Assembly: GCF_003966225.1 (NCBI RefSeq)
Contig: NZ_RXNU01000014.1
Coordinates: 1 to 64,000, forward strand
DNA length: 64,000 bases
Direction: 5' to 3'
From: Shewanella canadensis
Lineage (GTDB): Bacteria > Pseudomonadota > Gammaproteobacteria > Enterobacterales > Shewanellaceae
Below, one piece after another: positions 1 to 10,302 of this stretch (its first letter is position 1; every line of letters starts with the position of its first letter). The notes under the pieces are model-generated. The model made no database searches, was not told the DNA's origin, and saw nothing but the letters and a program-made list of their open reading frames with translations. The position numbers and the translations under genes were made by a program.

Positions 1-3000
1 GCGGTGCAATCGTTGCCTGAAGGCGAAACTGAAATCCGCACCATTACGGTCACCAGTGCCGATGGCACTGCGACGCACACCGTAACGATTACCATTGTGG
101 GCGCTAATGACCCGGCTGACATCACTGCAACAACCAACACCCGAGTCTCTGAAGAGGGTCTAACTGGCGGTTTGATTGACGATATAGGCAACACAGATAC
201 AACCAACGCTGTCATTGCTACAGGTACTATCAATATCGAAGACGCTGATGATGATTATTTAGTGGTTACACTTACAGGGCCAGAAGGCATTACTTCGGGT
301 GGTCAGGACGTGCAATGGTCATGGGATCCAGATGCTCAAACTCTTACAGGCTTTGTTGGCTCAGTTCTCTCTGATGACAACCAAGTGATGACTATTAGCC
401 TAACCGCACCTGATGGTTCAGACTCTGGTGACTGGGGCTACACGGTAACTCTACTAGCGGCTGTCGATCACCTAACAGCCAATATTGAAGATAATCTTTC
501 ATTGAATATTGGCATTGGTGTAAATGACGGTACAACTACAACCAACGGCAGTTTCAACGTTATTATCGAAGATGATGCACCTGAGGCATCAGTAAACAGC
601 ATTGTTAGTGACAACCTAACTGGTACATACACAGGAAGCCTTACAGTTGGTGGTGCTGATACTGATTACTCTGCAAATTTGACAGGCAATGTAGCGGGTT
701 GGAGTAACGAGGCGGGTAATGAACTGTATTTTGCTGACTCAGGCCTGACTACCGGTGGGGAGACAATTTACTACTATGTCGATCCAGCGAATCCAGATCT
801 TATGTATGCCTATACAGATTCAGGAACCACGATATCGGGCTATAGTAATGCAAATGCTGGGCAATCACTGGTCTTTACTTTATCCGTGGATCCTAACTCC
901 GGCGAATATGTCGTTAATCTGGAAGATTCGATCACAGTTATTCAAGAAACCACTGCTGATTTCACCGGAAGCATAACGGCTGGTAATGGCGACAACCTAT
1001 TCATCTATCTTAACGGTGAGCTGCAATACGGTACCAATGCCACTGTAGATACCTTATGTACTGTGACAGGTATCTCCAATGGCAATGTGGCATCTGTAAA
1101 CAACAGCAACAATGGTATAGGGGTCGGCTCAGGAAAAGATATCGGTGCCGGTGACACACTTATTCTGTCATTCCAGCAGCCCACAACTAACAATATTCAA
1201 ATAGCCTTAAGTTTAAACAGTGGTAAAGTTTATTCTGGTGATGCCACCTTCTATGTGCAGGGAAAGAATGCTCTGGGAGAAATCACTGACTTGATCTTCA
1301 CCGGCACAAGTGATGAGTTTGAAGCAGCCCTATCCAGTTCATCGATTGTTGAAGTCAACGTTTTGGAACTTTCGAAGGCTGATAGTGGCGGTGACTTTAA
1401 CCTTCAGGGCTTATTTACCGAGACAGTTACAATCGATACGTCCGGTACGACACTCGACTTTACCGTGGATATAATTGACAGCGATGGTGATGTGGACAGT
1501 GATAATGATTTCAGCGTGGTACTAAATGCCCCAGCATCATTATCAGTAGTAACTACCAACGCAGTTGCACAGCTCGATGAAGCCACATTACTCTCTGATG
1601 CTGCTGACAATGACACTGAGTCATTGCTGTTCAAAGCGGGTGATACTGAGATCAATACCTTTGGCTTTGGTGATACCAACAACATTGAGGTACAAGGTAT
1701 TCGCCTACCTAAGGGCCAAGATATGGAGTGGCGTATCGAAAGTGGCGACCTCATTGGTTCAATGAATGGACGTGGAGATCTGCTTAAACTGACCCTGGAT
1801 TGGGACTCAATTGCAGCAGGACAACAAGGCTCGGTCATTCTCGATGTCGAGTTACTTGGAAAATTCCCGCACAATATTGACGTCGACAACCTGTTAGTAA
1901 CGGGTATTCAAGTCATTGCCACCGATGGTTCAGGGGCGAGTGCAACATCGAGTGTCACTGTTAATGTCGCTGACCATAACCAAGCACCCGATGCTGAAAA
2001 CGACTATTTTGGTAGCGGCTTAGCGAGTAGCTACTATGGTTATAACCAAGGTCCTGACGGAGGAAACCTCTCATCAGTCGATCAGGTGATGAGATTTATT
2101 AACAACAATGATCCCGACGCTCTATTTACTGCGACGACCTTAAGTTATAGCTGGGGAGATGGGAATTTAGGCACTGGGCAGAGTTTACAAACCTTCTTAG
2201 GTAGCGATGCCGCGAGTCTAACAGCTGATCCAGGTAACACCTCAGATGCTATCTTGCATATGCAAGGTGCTGTACAACTTGATGCTGGCCGCTACGGTTT
2301 AAAAGTAACAGCTGATGATGGCTATGCTATTAAGATTGATGGCGAAGTCGTTGCCATCTTCTCGAAAAATCAACCATCGAATACTCGTTATCCAGGTGAA
2401 GATGGCCATCTCTACTTCGACATAGCAACAAGTGGCAGCCATGAAATTGAGCTCGTCTATTGGGACCAACACGGTGCATATGAGTTAGATATTGAAATTG
2501 GCCAATTTGAGCAAGATGGCACCCCAATTGGGAGCTATATGCCACTGGGTGATCAGATACTCACTCAGCCAGCTCATGTTCTGGAAGACACGGCATTTAC
2601 CTTCCAAGCTTCGACAATCTTAGGAAATGATAGTGACCCAGACGGCGATGCCATTGAGATAGTCAGTGCAGGCAACGCAAGTCATGGAACGGTCTCTATT
2701 GATGCACTAGGTAACCTACTCTTCACTCCTGAAGAGGGTTATACAGGGCCTGCTAGCTTCGATTACACCATCACAGATCCTTCCGGTCTGGTTGACACTG
2801 CGACAGTATTCTTTGATATCATTCCAACCAGAGGTTACCAATATAACTCTGGTACCGACGGAGATAACACGCTTAGTGGTACCGATAACCATGACATCAT
2901 AGTGAGTGATACCGAAGGCTTGCAAATAGTCTCAGGTGAAGACTATAACCTGGCCTTTATCTTAGATTCATCGGGTAGCATGAGCCGTGAGATTGAGACG

Positions 3001-4563
3001 GCAAAGGCCCAGCTAGCTAGTGTGTTTGAGACTTTACTTGATAGTGCAAATGGTGTTCAAGCTGGTACCCTTAACATTCTGCTGGTCGATTTTTCCAATA
3101 ATACAAAGCACTATAAATCGATCGAATTGGGTGAATTAGGAGACCAAGCAAACAACCAAGCACTAGATGAACTTTTAGCAGAGTTAAACCTTGTTAATAC
3201 AAGAGAGAATCAAAATACGAATTACGAAGCAGGCTTTGATTCTGTCATCGAGTGGTTTAATAGTGACAATATCGCTAACAATAGTGCAACAAACCTCTCT
3301 TATTTCATAACAGATGGTAATCCCAATAATAAATCTTCTGACAATGCTGACAGTTTCTATGTTGGATTTGATTCAACAACACGGCACTTTATCTCGTTGG
3401 ATAGCCTAATAAACAATGGACTGTACAATTTCGGAGATGTGGTTGAACTCGATGGTAAAGTTATAATTAATGAAGATGGGGATGTATTTTCTTCGTATAC
3501 AAATGAAATACAAGGTTATATTAATGGCAGTTATGGCAGCTATAACTTCCATGAAGATGCTGGAACGAATCAACAGACCCAGCATGCTTTTAGCCTGCTT
3601 AATGCCGTATCTGAAGTCAGAGCAGTAGGCATAGGGGGAGGCGTATCAACTGAAACACTCAAACTCTATGATACTGACGGTGATGTGCAAGCACAGATTA
3701 ATGTTAGCGATCTAGCCAGTGTAATCCTTGGTTCAGAAACATTGCTAAGTCAAGGAGATGATAACTCTGATGGCGGCCAAGGTAATGACATTATCTTCGG
3801 TGATCTAGTGAAGTTTGAAGATGTCGATGGTCAAGGCTTTGTCGCCCTGCAAAAATATATTGCAGATGAGACAGGTCAAACTACTGGCGATATCAATCTG
3901 GAAGATATTCATGCTTACATTCGTGACCACATATCAGAATTTGATATCTCAAATAACAATGACGGCGATGACACGCTCAACGGCGGTCAAGGTAAAGATA
4001 TCCTCTTCGGTCAGGGTGGTGACGATACCTTGGACGGCGGTTCGGGGGCGGACCACCTCATTGGAGGAATCGGTAACGATACGCTTATAGGTGGGTTAGG
4101 CGATGATACTCTGACCGGCGACGCCCCTACGGGCCCCACAGGTGCAGATACCTTCGTGTGGTCCGCGGGTTCAAACGGTACAGATCACATAACTGACTTT
4201 AATCTAGGTGAAGATAAACTAGATCTCAGCGACCTTCTACATGTAGAGAATGGACATCAACTTTCTGAATACCTCCACTTTACTGTCGATAATACGACTT
4301 CGACGCCTTCGACATCTATCGATATAGATGCAAACCTCGATGGCAATTACGAGCAGCATATCGTCTTAGATGGCGTCGATCTCAGTGATGCGTTTGGAGA
4401 TAGTGAAGGGGCGATTATTCAAGGGCTACTGGGTAATAGTGGAGACGGAGCGCTAATCATCAGCAGTTCAACCGATACAGAGGTAACTTCAACCTCATTT
4501 GCGGATGCCTCCGGCTCTAATCAGCACTCGGATGATGATCAAGTTCTCCATCTTCTTCCATAA
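1..4563 (+). CDS. bpfA: Giant RTX biofilm adhesin, 3' part (BpfA/LapA-like)
   Basis: The frame is open at the left window edge, so this is the C-terminal ~1520 residues of a larger surface adhesin. Numbering from nt 4, I see acidic Ig-like T1SS-143-type repeats (about 1-190), a PA14-like domain (about 673-839), a cadherin-like tandem Ig domain (about 855-940), a von Willebrand A domain with the MIDAS motif DSSGS at 988-992, calcium-binding RTX nonapeptides (GGxGxDxU type, nt 3765-3800 and 3958-4125), and a C-terminal type I secretion target domain beginning ADTFVWSAG. The genes for its secretion and release follow on the same strand. The N-terminal retention module and the LapG-type cleavage site lie outside the window. 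The family call is secure; the symbol rests on synteny with S. oneidensis. Confidence 0.93.
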   Translation, partial: AVQSLPEGETEIRTITVTSADGTATHTVTITIVGANDPADITATTNTRVSEEGLTGGLIDDIGNTDTTNAVIATGTINIEDADDDYLVVTLTGPEGITSGGQDVQWSWDPDAQTLTGFVGSVLSDDNQVMTISLTAPDGSDSGDWGYTVTLLAAVDHLTANIEDNLSLNIGIGVNDGTTTTNGSFNVIIEDDAPEASVNSIVSDNLTGTYTGSLTVGGADTDYSANLTGNVAGWSNEAGNELYFADSGLTTGGETIYYYVDPANPDLMYAYTDSGTTISGYSNANAGQSLVFTLSVDPNSGEYVVNLEDSITVIQETTADFTGSITAGNGDNLFIYLNGELQYGTNATVDTLCTVTGISNGNVASVNNSNNGIGVGSGKDIGAGDTLILSFQQPTTNNIQIALSLNSGKVYSGDATFYVQGKNALGEITDLIFTGTSDEFEAALSSSSIVEVNVLELSKADSGGDFNLQGLFTETVTIDTSGTTLDFTVDIIDSDGDVDSDNDFSVVLNAPASLSVVTTNAVAQLDEATLLSDAADNDTESLLFKAGDTEINTFGFGDTNNIEVQGIRLPKGQDMEWRIESGDLIGSMNGRGDLLKLTLDWDSIAAGQQGSVILDVELLGKFPHNIDVDNLLVTGIQVIATDGSGASATSSVTVNVADHNQAPDAENDYFGSGLASSYYGYNQGPDGGNLSSVDQVMRFINNNDPDALFTATTLSYSWGDGNLGTGQSLQTFLGSDAASLTADPGNTSDAILHMQGAVQLDAGRYGLKVTADDGYAIKIDGEVVAIFSKNQPSNTRYPGEDGHLYFDIATSGSHEIELVYWDQHGAYELDIEIGQFEQDGTPIGSYMPLGDQILTQPAHVLEDTAFTFQASTILGNDSDPDGDAIEIVSAGNASHGTVSIDALGNLLFTPEEGYTGPASFDYTITDPSGLVDTATVFFDIIPTRGYQYNSGTDGDNTLSGTDNHDIIVSDTEGLQIVSGEDYNLAFILDSSGSMSREIETAKAQLASVFETLLDSANGVQAGTLNILLVDFSNNTKHYKSIELGELGDQANNQALDELLAELNLVNTRENQNTNYEAGFDSVIEWFNSDNIANNSATNLSYFITDGNPNNKSSDNADSFYVGFDSTTRHFISLDSLINNGLYNFGDVVELDGKVIINEDGDVFSSYTNEIQGYINGSYGSYNFHEDAGTNQQTQHAFSLLNAVSEVRAVGIGGGVSTETLKLYDTDGDVQAQINVSDLASVILGSETLLSQGDDNSDGGQGNDIIFGDLVKFEDVDGQGFVALQKYIADETGQTTGDINLEDIHAYIRDHISEFDISNNNDGDDTLNGGQGKDILFGQGGDDTLDGGSGADHLIGGIGNDTLIGGLGDDTLTGDAPTGPTGADTFVWSAGSNGTDHITDFNLGEDKLDLSDLLHVENGHQLSEYLHFTVDNTTSTPSTSIDIDANLDGNYEQHIVLDGVDLSDAFGDSEGAIIQGLLGNSGDGALIISSSTDTEVTSTSFADASGSNQHSDDDQVLHLLP

Positions 4564-4576
4564 ATCCGCTAATTAT

Positions 4577-4608
4577 CAAGATGGTCTATAGCTAAATAGA
4601 CCATCTTG
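4577..4608 (+). terminator. Strong hairpin between adhesin and transporter genes
   Basis: A perfect 13-bp stem (CAAGATGGTCTAT with its complement) closes a 6-nt loop just after the adhesin stop codon. No clean T-run follows directly; a T-rich stretch starts about 8 nt later. It may be a partial terminator or an mRNA 3'-end stabiliser that sets a lower level of transporter than adhesin transcript. Confidence 0.5.
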
Positions 4609-4671
4609 ACTAATACTTTTATAATACAATAAGAATAATTCCATAATAAAATCTTAAGGATAAGCTTTTAG

Positions 4672-6852
4672 GTGTCTGTTTCCGCTCCTCAGAAAACTGA
4701 TCAGTGGACCGTCTCTGCCTCTCAAAGAGTCTCAGTCGATCCCCTGTTAGACAGTTTAGTATTATTAACCGAATATTTCGGCAGCCCTTGCTCCAGTGAA
4801 TCTATGGCGGCAGGCCTCCCCCTATCTGGTAGTGTACTCACACCTGACTTGGTGCCTCAGGCCGCTGCTCGAGCGGGGTTGGCTGCAAAGTTAACCCGTA
4901 AAGGGTTAAACCAAATATCGCCTATTTTCCTGCCCTGTATCTTGCTGCTAAAAGATAAGAAAGCCTGCCTGCTTCGTGAATTGGATGTAAAAAAAGATAG
5001 GGCCGTCATTCAGCTGCCGGAGACCGGGGGCGAAGAGACGCTATCGCTTGAAGATCTTGAGGCTATCTATGTCGGGTACCTGTTTATGGTTAAGCAGCAG
5101 TATCGTGGCGATATGGGCTTCGATATTCATCTCCATGACAGTAATAAGCACTGGTTATTTCAAACAATTAAAGATTCGGCGCCTATCTACCGGGATGCAT
5201 TAATCGCATCGGTATTGGTCAACCTTTTCGCTTTGGTTTCGCCGCTATTCATCATGAATGTCTATGATAAGGTCGTCCCCAACCTAGCGTTCGAATCCCT
5301 GTGGGTATTAGCCATCGGCGCGGGCATCGCCTATATCTTCGATCTAATCATGCGGCAACTTCGCGCCTATCTCATCGATGTTGCGGGTAAGAAGGTCGAT
5401 ATCATCGTCTCTTCCAAGCTGTTTGCCAAAGCAATAGGCATCCCGCTGGAGAATCGCTCACCCAGTGTCGGCGGTATGGCCAGGCAGCTAGGTGAGTTTG
5501 ACAGCATTCGGGATATTCTGACTTCGGCAACCATTACCACATTGGTAGATCTGCCGTTCGCAATATTCTTCATGATGATTATCTACTTAGTAGCGGGCGA
5601 CTTAGCCTTAGTTCCTCTATTAGGAGGAGTAATTATTATCACCTATACCTTGATCATGCAGCCAAAATTAAAGGCCGCGATCGAGGAGAGCAACAAGTTT
5701 TCCAGCCTGAAACATGGCCATCTTATCGAATCACTCGCCTCATTAGAGTCGATAAAATCCAGTGGCGCCGAGGGGTTAGTACAGAAAAGCTGGCAACAGA
5801 TGATTGGCCATACTGCTAACTGGCAATTGAAATCGAAGAAGATTTCAACCTCAGTGACCAACCTCGCTAACTTTACGGTACAGCTTTCTGTAGTGAGTGT
5901 GGTGATCTTGGGGGTATATCGCGTGGCCGATAACGAGATCTCTATGGGTGGCATTATTGCGGCCGTGATCTTATCGAGCCGGGCAATCTCTCCCATGGCA
6001 CAGCTGGCAGGGCTCATGACCCGCGGTAACCATACGGCGAGTGCACTGCGGCAACTCAATGAAATCATGACCCAAGAGGATGAATTTGAGAATAAGGGTC
6101 ACCTGGTTAGCCGACAGCGCCTCCAGGGCCAGATGAGTGCCGATCATATTAGTTTCTCCTATCCCGGTTCGGAGAGACCGGTCTTACATCCTATGTCAGT
6201 TAACATTCAGCCTGGCGAGAGAGTCGCCATCATAGGCCGGAATGGTTCAGGTAAGAGTACCCTGGCCAAAATGCTGGTCGGACTCTATCAACCGACTAAG
6301 GGAAGCCTGAGGTATGATGGACTGGACTCGGCTCAGATCCACCCTACAGACCTGAGGCGGAACTTTGGTTACCTCCCTCAAGATATCACTTTGTTCCATG
6401 GTTCTATCCGGGACAATATCCTGTTTGGCACCCGACAGGTATCCGAACACCAACTGATCCGGGCGGTGCAACTGTCTGGTATCAGCCAGTTTACCGATCT
6501 GGAAACAGAAGGCTTAGATCAACAGGTAGGTGAAGGTGGCCGCGCACTCTCCAGGGGGCAGAGGCAAACTGTTGCCCTGGCAAGGGCAACGCTAAATGAC
6601 CCACCAGTGCTGCTTATGGACGAACCGACGGCGAGCTTAGATGCAAGAGCCGAGAAACAATTTATAAAAGCCATGGAAAACGTCACGAGAGACAGAACCT
6701 TGCTGCTTATCACCCATAAGATGCATCTGCTAAAGCTGGTCGACCGTATTATCGTGCTCGACAGAGGCCATGTAGTTGCCGATGGGCCTAAAAATGAGGT
6801 GCTGGAAAAACTGAGCAAAGGTTTACTCGCCGGAGGTCAGAGAAATGAGTAA
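4672..6852 (+). CDS. rtxB: Type I secretion ABC transporter (RtxB/LapB family)
   Basis: This is the inner-membrane ATPase/permease that would export the adhesin encoded just upstream. The 726-residue protein has an N-terminal C39-peptidase-like domain (about 20-145) without an obvious catalytic Cys, as is usual for RTX exporters, then a six-helix membrane domain (about 160-430) and a C-terminal ATPase. Walker A is GRNGSGKST at 522-530, the signature is LSRGQRQ near 627, and Walker B is VLLMDEPTA near 646-654. The start is GTG, with AAGGA 11 nt upstream. The gene overlaps the next one by 8 bp, so the two are probably translationally coupled. Confidence 0.93.
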   Translation: MSVSAPQKTDQWTVSASQRVSVDPLLDSLVLLTEYFGSPCSSESMAAGLPLSGSVLTPDLVPQAAARAGLAAKLTRKGLNQISPIFLPCILLLKDKKACLLRELDVKKDRAVIQLPETGGEETLSLEDLEAIYVGYLFMVKQQYRGDMGFDIHLHDSNKHWLFQTIKDSAPIYRDALIASVLVNLFALVSPLFIMNVYDKVVPNLAFESLWVLAIGAGIAYIFDLIMRQLRAYLIDVAGKKVDIIVSSKLFAKAIGIPLENRSPSVGGMARQLGEFDSIRDILTSATITTLVDLPFAIFFMMIIYLVAGDLALVPLLGGVIIITYTLIMQPKLKAAIEESNKFSSLKHGHLIESLASLESIKSSGAEGLVQKSWQQMIGHTANWQLKSKKISTSVTNLANFTVQLSVVSVVILGVYRVADNEISMGGIIAAVILSSRAISPMAQLAGLMTRGNHTASALRQLNEIMTQEDEFENKGHLVSRQRLQGQMSADHISFSYPGSERPVLHPMSVNIQPGERVAIIGRNGSGKSTLAKMLVGLYQPTKGSLRYDGLDSAQIHPTDLRRNFGYLPQDITLFHGSIRDNILFGTRQVSEHQLIRAVQLSGISQFTDLETEGLDQQVGEGGRALSRGQRQTVALARATLNDPPVLLMDEPTASLDARAEKQFIKAMENVTRDRTLLLITHKMHLLKLVDRIIVLDRGHVVADGPKNEVLEKLSKGLLAGGQRNE

Positions 6853-8227
6853 ACACTTGACGACTCAAGATCTGGAAATGGTCGATGATGTTTATGGCGC
6901 CATGATGACCGATGCACCGACCAGTCACAGATTGATCATCTGGGCACTGTCAGCCTTTGCGCTATGCTTCGTTCTCTGGGCTTACTTCTCTAAGTTAGAT
7001 CAAGTCACAACAGGCATGGGCAAAGTGATCCCCTCCTCTCAAATTCAAGTGATTCAGAGCCTGGATGGCGGGATAATGCAAGAGCTCTACGTTGAGGAGG
7101 GTATGCATGTCACTAAGGGCCAGGCACTGGTGCGAATCGATGATACCCGCTTTCGCTCCGACTTCGATCAACAGGAGCAAGAGGTATTTAGCCTTCAGGC
7201 TAACGTAAAACGGCTCGAAACCGAGCTCAATAGTATTATTATTTCTGATATGTCATCGAATTGGCGAGAGCAGGTCAAAATCACCAAAACGCCTCTGTTA
7301 TTTTCAGGGGAGCTAATCGAAAAAGAACCTGAACTGGTTAAACGTCAATCGGAAGAGTATTCGGGACGAATGGATAGCCTGAGCAATCAACTCGAAATTC
7401 TAGCCAGACAGATCCAACAAAAACAGCAGGAAACTGAAGAGCTGGCTTCGAAGATCAATACGCTCACCAGAAGCTTCCAATTAATTTCAAGGGAGTTAGA
7501 ACTCACCAAGCCTCTGGCAGAAAAAGGGATCGTTCCCGAAGTAGAGCTACTCAAACTTGAACGTACCGTTAACGATATTCAAGGCGAGCTCTCCTCTCTT
7601 CGACTGCTAAGGCCTAAAGTTAAAGCCTCACAAGATGAAGCAATTCTGAAGCGTCGTGAGGCCGTGTTTGTCTTTGCCGCCGAAACTCGGACTCAGCTCA
7701 ATGAGATGCAAACCAAGCTATCCAGAATGAACGAAGCTCAGATCGGCGCGCGAGATAAAGTCAGTAAAGCCGAGATAACGTCACCGGTAAATGGAACGAT
7801 TAAGAGTATTCATATTACTACCCTTGGCGGCGTGGTGCAGCCAGGTATCGACATACTCGAAATTGTTCCATCCGAAGATCAATTGCTAATTGAAACCAAA
7901 ATAGTTCCTAAAGATATCGCTTTTTTACATCCAGGTTTACCCGCCGTAGTTAAGGTCACAGCCTATGACTTTACACGTTATGGAGGCTTAAATGGGGTTG
8001 TAGAGCATATTAGTGCGGATACAACACAAGATGAAGAGGGAAACAGCTTCTATCTTGTAAGAGTAAGAACTGAACTATCAAGCTTAAAAAAGGACGACGG
8101 CACTGAAATGCCAATTATACCAGGGATGTTAACCTCGGTTGATGTAATTACTGGGCAAAGATCCGTTTTAGAGTACATACTTAATCCAATTTTAAGGGCG
8201 AAAGATACGGCGCTCAGAGAGCGCTAG
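6845..8227 (+). CDS. rtxD: HlyD-family membrane fusion protein of type I secretion
   Basis: The 460-residue periplasmic adaptor links the ABC transporter to the TolC-like outer-membrane pore. It has a short cytoplasmic N terminus, one transmembrane helix (about 28-50), a lipoyl/barrel-sandwich half starting near VIQSLDGG, a long coiled-coil hairpin (about 110-310) and the second lipoyl half plus beta-barrel (about 310-440). The ATG lies inside the end of the transporter gene, and the TolC-like gene follows after 29 bp. The family assignment is firm and the role follows from context. Confidence 0.92.
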   Translation: MSKHLTTQDLEMVDDVYGAMMTDAPTSHRLIIWALSAFALCFVLWAYFSKLDQVTTGMGKVIPSSQIQVIQSLDGGIMQELYVEEGMHVTKGQALVRIDDTRFRSDFDQQEQEVFSLQANVKRLETELNSIIISDMSSNWREQVKITKTPLLFSGELIEKEPELVKRQSEEYSGRMDSLSNQLEILARQIQQKQQETEELASKINTLTRSFQLISRELELTKPLAEKGIVPEVELLKLERTVNDIQGELSSLRLLRPKVKASQDEAILKRREAVFVFAAETRTQLNEMQTKLSRMNEAQIGARDKVSKAEITSPVNGTIKSIHITTLGGVVQPGIDILEIVPSEDQLLIETKIVPKDIAFLHPGLPAVVKVTAYDFTRYGGLNGVVEHISADTTQDEEGNSFYLVRVRTELSSLKKDDGTEMPIIPGMLTSVDVITGQRSVLEYILNPILRAKDTALRER

Positions 8228-8256
8228 CCTAATAAAATCAACCTGGAGGGGTTAAC

Positions 8257-9675
8257 ATGAACACCAGTAAAATTCGGCAACTAAAACGCAGCGGCTTAGC
8301 GTTAGCCGTTAGCGCACTGATTATTCCCGCGTCGGCTTACAGCCAGACGCTGGAGCAAGCAGTCGCGCACACCTTAGATACAAATCCTGAAATTCGTATC
8401 GCATTTAATCGCTTTAAAGCACGTGAAGAGCAGGTTAGTCAAGCGGTAGCCGGTTACATGCCAACGGTAGATATCAGTGGCGGATATGGATATGAGCAGA
8501 CAGATAGCCCATCGACACGCAGAAAGCCAAATGTAGGTGAAGTAGATTCTGATGGTGTTGTTGAATTGGAACGTGGTGAGGCTGGTTTCAGCATCAAGCA
8601 GATGCTATTCGATGGTTTCTATACCAGTAGCGAAGTTGACAGATATAGCTTCGAAGCCAGTGCCGAACAGTGGGCACTCTTCTCGGCAGCTGAAGATATG
8701 GCTCTCGATGTGGCTAAAGTTTATGTTAACTATATCCGTAGCGAGCAGGTACTGACGCTGGCAGAGAAAAACCTGGCCAGCCATCAGGAGATATACGATC
8801 AGATTAAACAGAGAACCGATTCGGGTCTAGGCTCCGTTGCCGATCTGTCACAGATCACCGGTCGTCAGGCTCGTGCCAATTCAAACCTTATCTCGGCTAA
8901 AAACAACTTTTTCGATGCTAAAGCACAATTTATCCGCGTGGTAGAACAACAGCCAGAAAGCTTAATTGTTCCCGTCCCCGATGACGATATGTTGCCAGAA
9001 GATCTCAGCACCAGCGTCAAAGTAGCCCAAGAGAATCACCCTATCTTGAAATCGGCAGCCAGTGATATTGAAGCGGCAAAAAGCGAAAAATCTTCGGCTC
9101 AATCCAACTACTATCCAAAATTCACTTTGGATCTGGAAGGGAACTGGAATAATAACTTAGATGGTGAAGAGGGGATCTCAGGTTCAGGCCTTTTCCTAAA
9201 TGATGTCGGCGGATACAGCAACGATCTGGTTGCCATGGTCAGAGTCAAATATAATCTTTTTGCAGGCGGTAAAGATCTCGCGCGTGAGAAAGAGGCCGCA
9301 TATAAAATCGGTGAAGCAAAAGAGATCCGTCAACGCGCTCATCGTCAAGTCGTTGAAGGGGTCAATCTGGCCTGGAACGCCTACGAGCTACTAGAGCCGC
9401 AAAAAATGTATATTCGTGAGCATGTTATCGCGGCTAAAGATACACAAGTCGCTTACAGCCAACAGTTCAATCTGGGTCAGCGTACCCTGCTCGATCTATT
9501 GGATACCGAAAACGAACTTTTCGAAGCCCGTAAAGATTACCTGGAAGCCGAGTACGATAGTATCCTTTCGGAATACCGTATTTTGAATGCTACCGGCCGA
9601 TTATTGGAATCATTAAGAGTCACTCGCCCGGATGTATGGCAAGGTGAGCGTAACTACGAAGGAGGAGTTAACTAA
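8257..9675 (+). CDS. aggA: TolC-family outer-membrane protein of the adhesin exporter
   Basis: The 472-residue outer-membrane channel has a cleavable signal peptide ending near SAYSQ and two tandem OEP repeats, the second starting around residue 250. Long helical stretches with NLA and YNLFAGG motifs are typical of TolC/LapE/AggA proteins. A good ribosome site (GGAGGGG) sits about 7 nt before the ATG. The stop codon overlaps the next ATG by one base (TAATG). In S. oneidensis the equivalent gene is known for its role in autoaggregation; the symbol is assigned by synteny. Confidence 0.92.
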   Translation: MNTSKIRQLKRSGLALAVSALIIPASAYSQTLEQAVAHTLDTNPEIRIAFNRFKAREEQVSQAVAGYMPTVDISGGYGYEQTDSPSTRRKPNVGEVDSDGVVELERGEAGFSIKQMLFDGFYTSSEVDRYSFEASAEQWALFSAAEDMALDVAKVYVNYIRSEQVLTLAEKNLASHQEIYDQIKQRTDSGLGSVADLSQITGRQARANSNLISAKNNFFDAKAQFIRVVEQQPESLIVPVPDDDMLPEDLSTSVKVAQENHPILKSAASDIEAAKSEKSSAQSNYYPKFTLDLEGNWNNNLDGEEGISGSGLFLNDVGGYSNDLVAMVRVKYNLFAGGKDLAREKEAAYKIGEAKEIRQRAHRQVVEGVNLAWNAYELLEPQKMYIREHVIAAKDTQVAYSQQFNLGQRTLLDLLDTENELFEARKDYLEAEYDSILSEYRILNATGRLLESLRVTRPDVWQGERNYEGGVN

Positions 9676-10280
9676 TGAAAACCTTCATATTCATATTAAG
9701 TATTGCCTTGCTTGGCGGCTGCTCATCGCGTGATATCGTCACCATGGATGAACCCACCAATCAAGTCCACGATCTTAACGATCTTGACACTGATGGTGTA
9801 ATTGTCGCCCGAGAACGTTGTAACGATACAGTATTAGGTGCCACCATCGACAACTACGGCTGTGGTAAAGTTAGGCCGATTAATGAACGCTCCGAGCTTA
9901 AGATTCTGTTTGCAAACGACTCTTACTACATAGACCCTCAGTACTATGGTCAAATAGAAGTCATTGCAACATTTATGACCGATTATCCAAATACTGTCGT
10001 CACCATTGAAGGACATTGCAGTAAGACGGGAGCTTATGAGCATAACTTAACGCTTTCACAGAACAGGGCCAACGCGGTAACATCGACGTTAACTGAACAA
10101 TTCGGTATTGAAGCCGATAGGTTAACCGCTATTGGTTACAGTTATGACCGCCCCGTTGATATGAGTGAGACGAGTATTGCCCATACCCGTAACAGACGCG
10201 TAATCGCAGAAGTGACCGGAGAAGATACAACGGCAGATATGAAATGGCATATCTATACCGTTGATGAAGAAGTAAAGTAA
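9675..10280 (+). CDS. OmpA-family lipoprotein of the adhesin operon
   Basis: The 201-residue protein starts with a lipoprotein signal (lipobox LLGGC, lipidated Cys about 16). Its C-terminal OmpA/Pal-type peptidoglycan-binding domain (about 75-180) shows the IEGHCS, LSQNRA and TRNRRV motifs. An acidic linker lies between. It is translationally coupled to the TolC-like gene. Its constant position between aggA and the protease gene in Shewanella suggests it anchors or positions the secretion machine or adhesin at the outer membrane; that role is inferred. Confidence 0.85.
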   Translation: MKTFIFILSIALLGGCSSRDIVTMDEPTNQVHDLNDLDTDGVIVARERCNDTVLGATIDNYGCGKVRPINERSELKILFANDSYYIDPQYYGQIEVIATFMTDYPNTVVTIEGHCSKTGAYEHNLTLSQNRANAVTSTLTEQFGIEADRLTAIGYSYDRPVDMSETSIAHTRNRRVIAEVTGEDTTADMKWHIYTVDEEVK

Positions 10281-10302
10281 GTAAGGAAATAAACCAAGCA
10301 TC

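Noticed and set aside
1404-1889. 161-codon minus-strand ORF
   Set aside because: It is antisense to the adhesin repeats; the Ser-rich low-complexity peptide is a by-product of Asp/Thr-rich codons.
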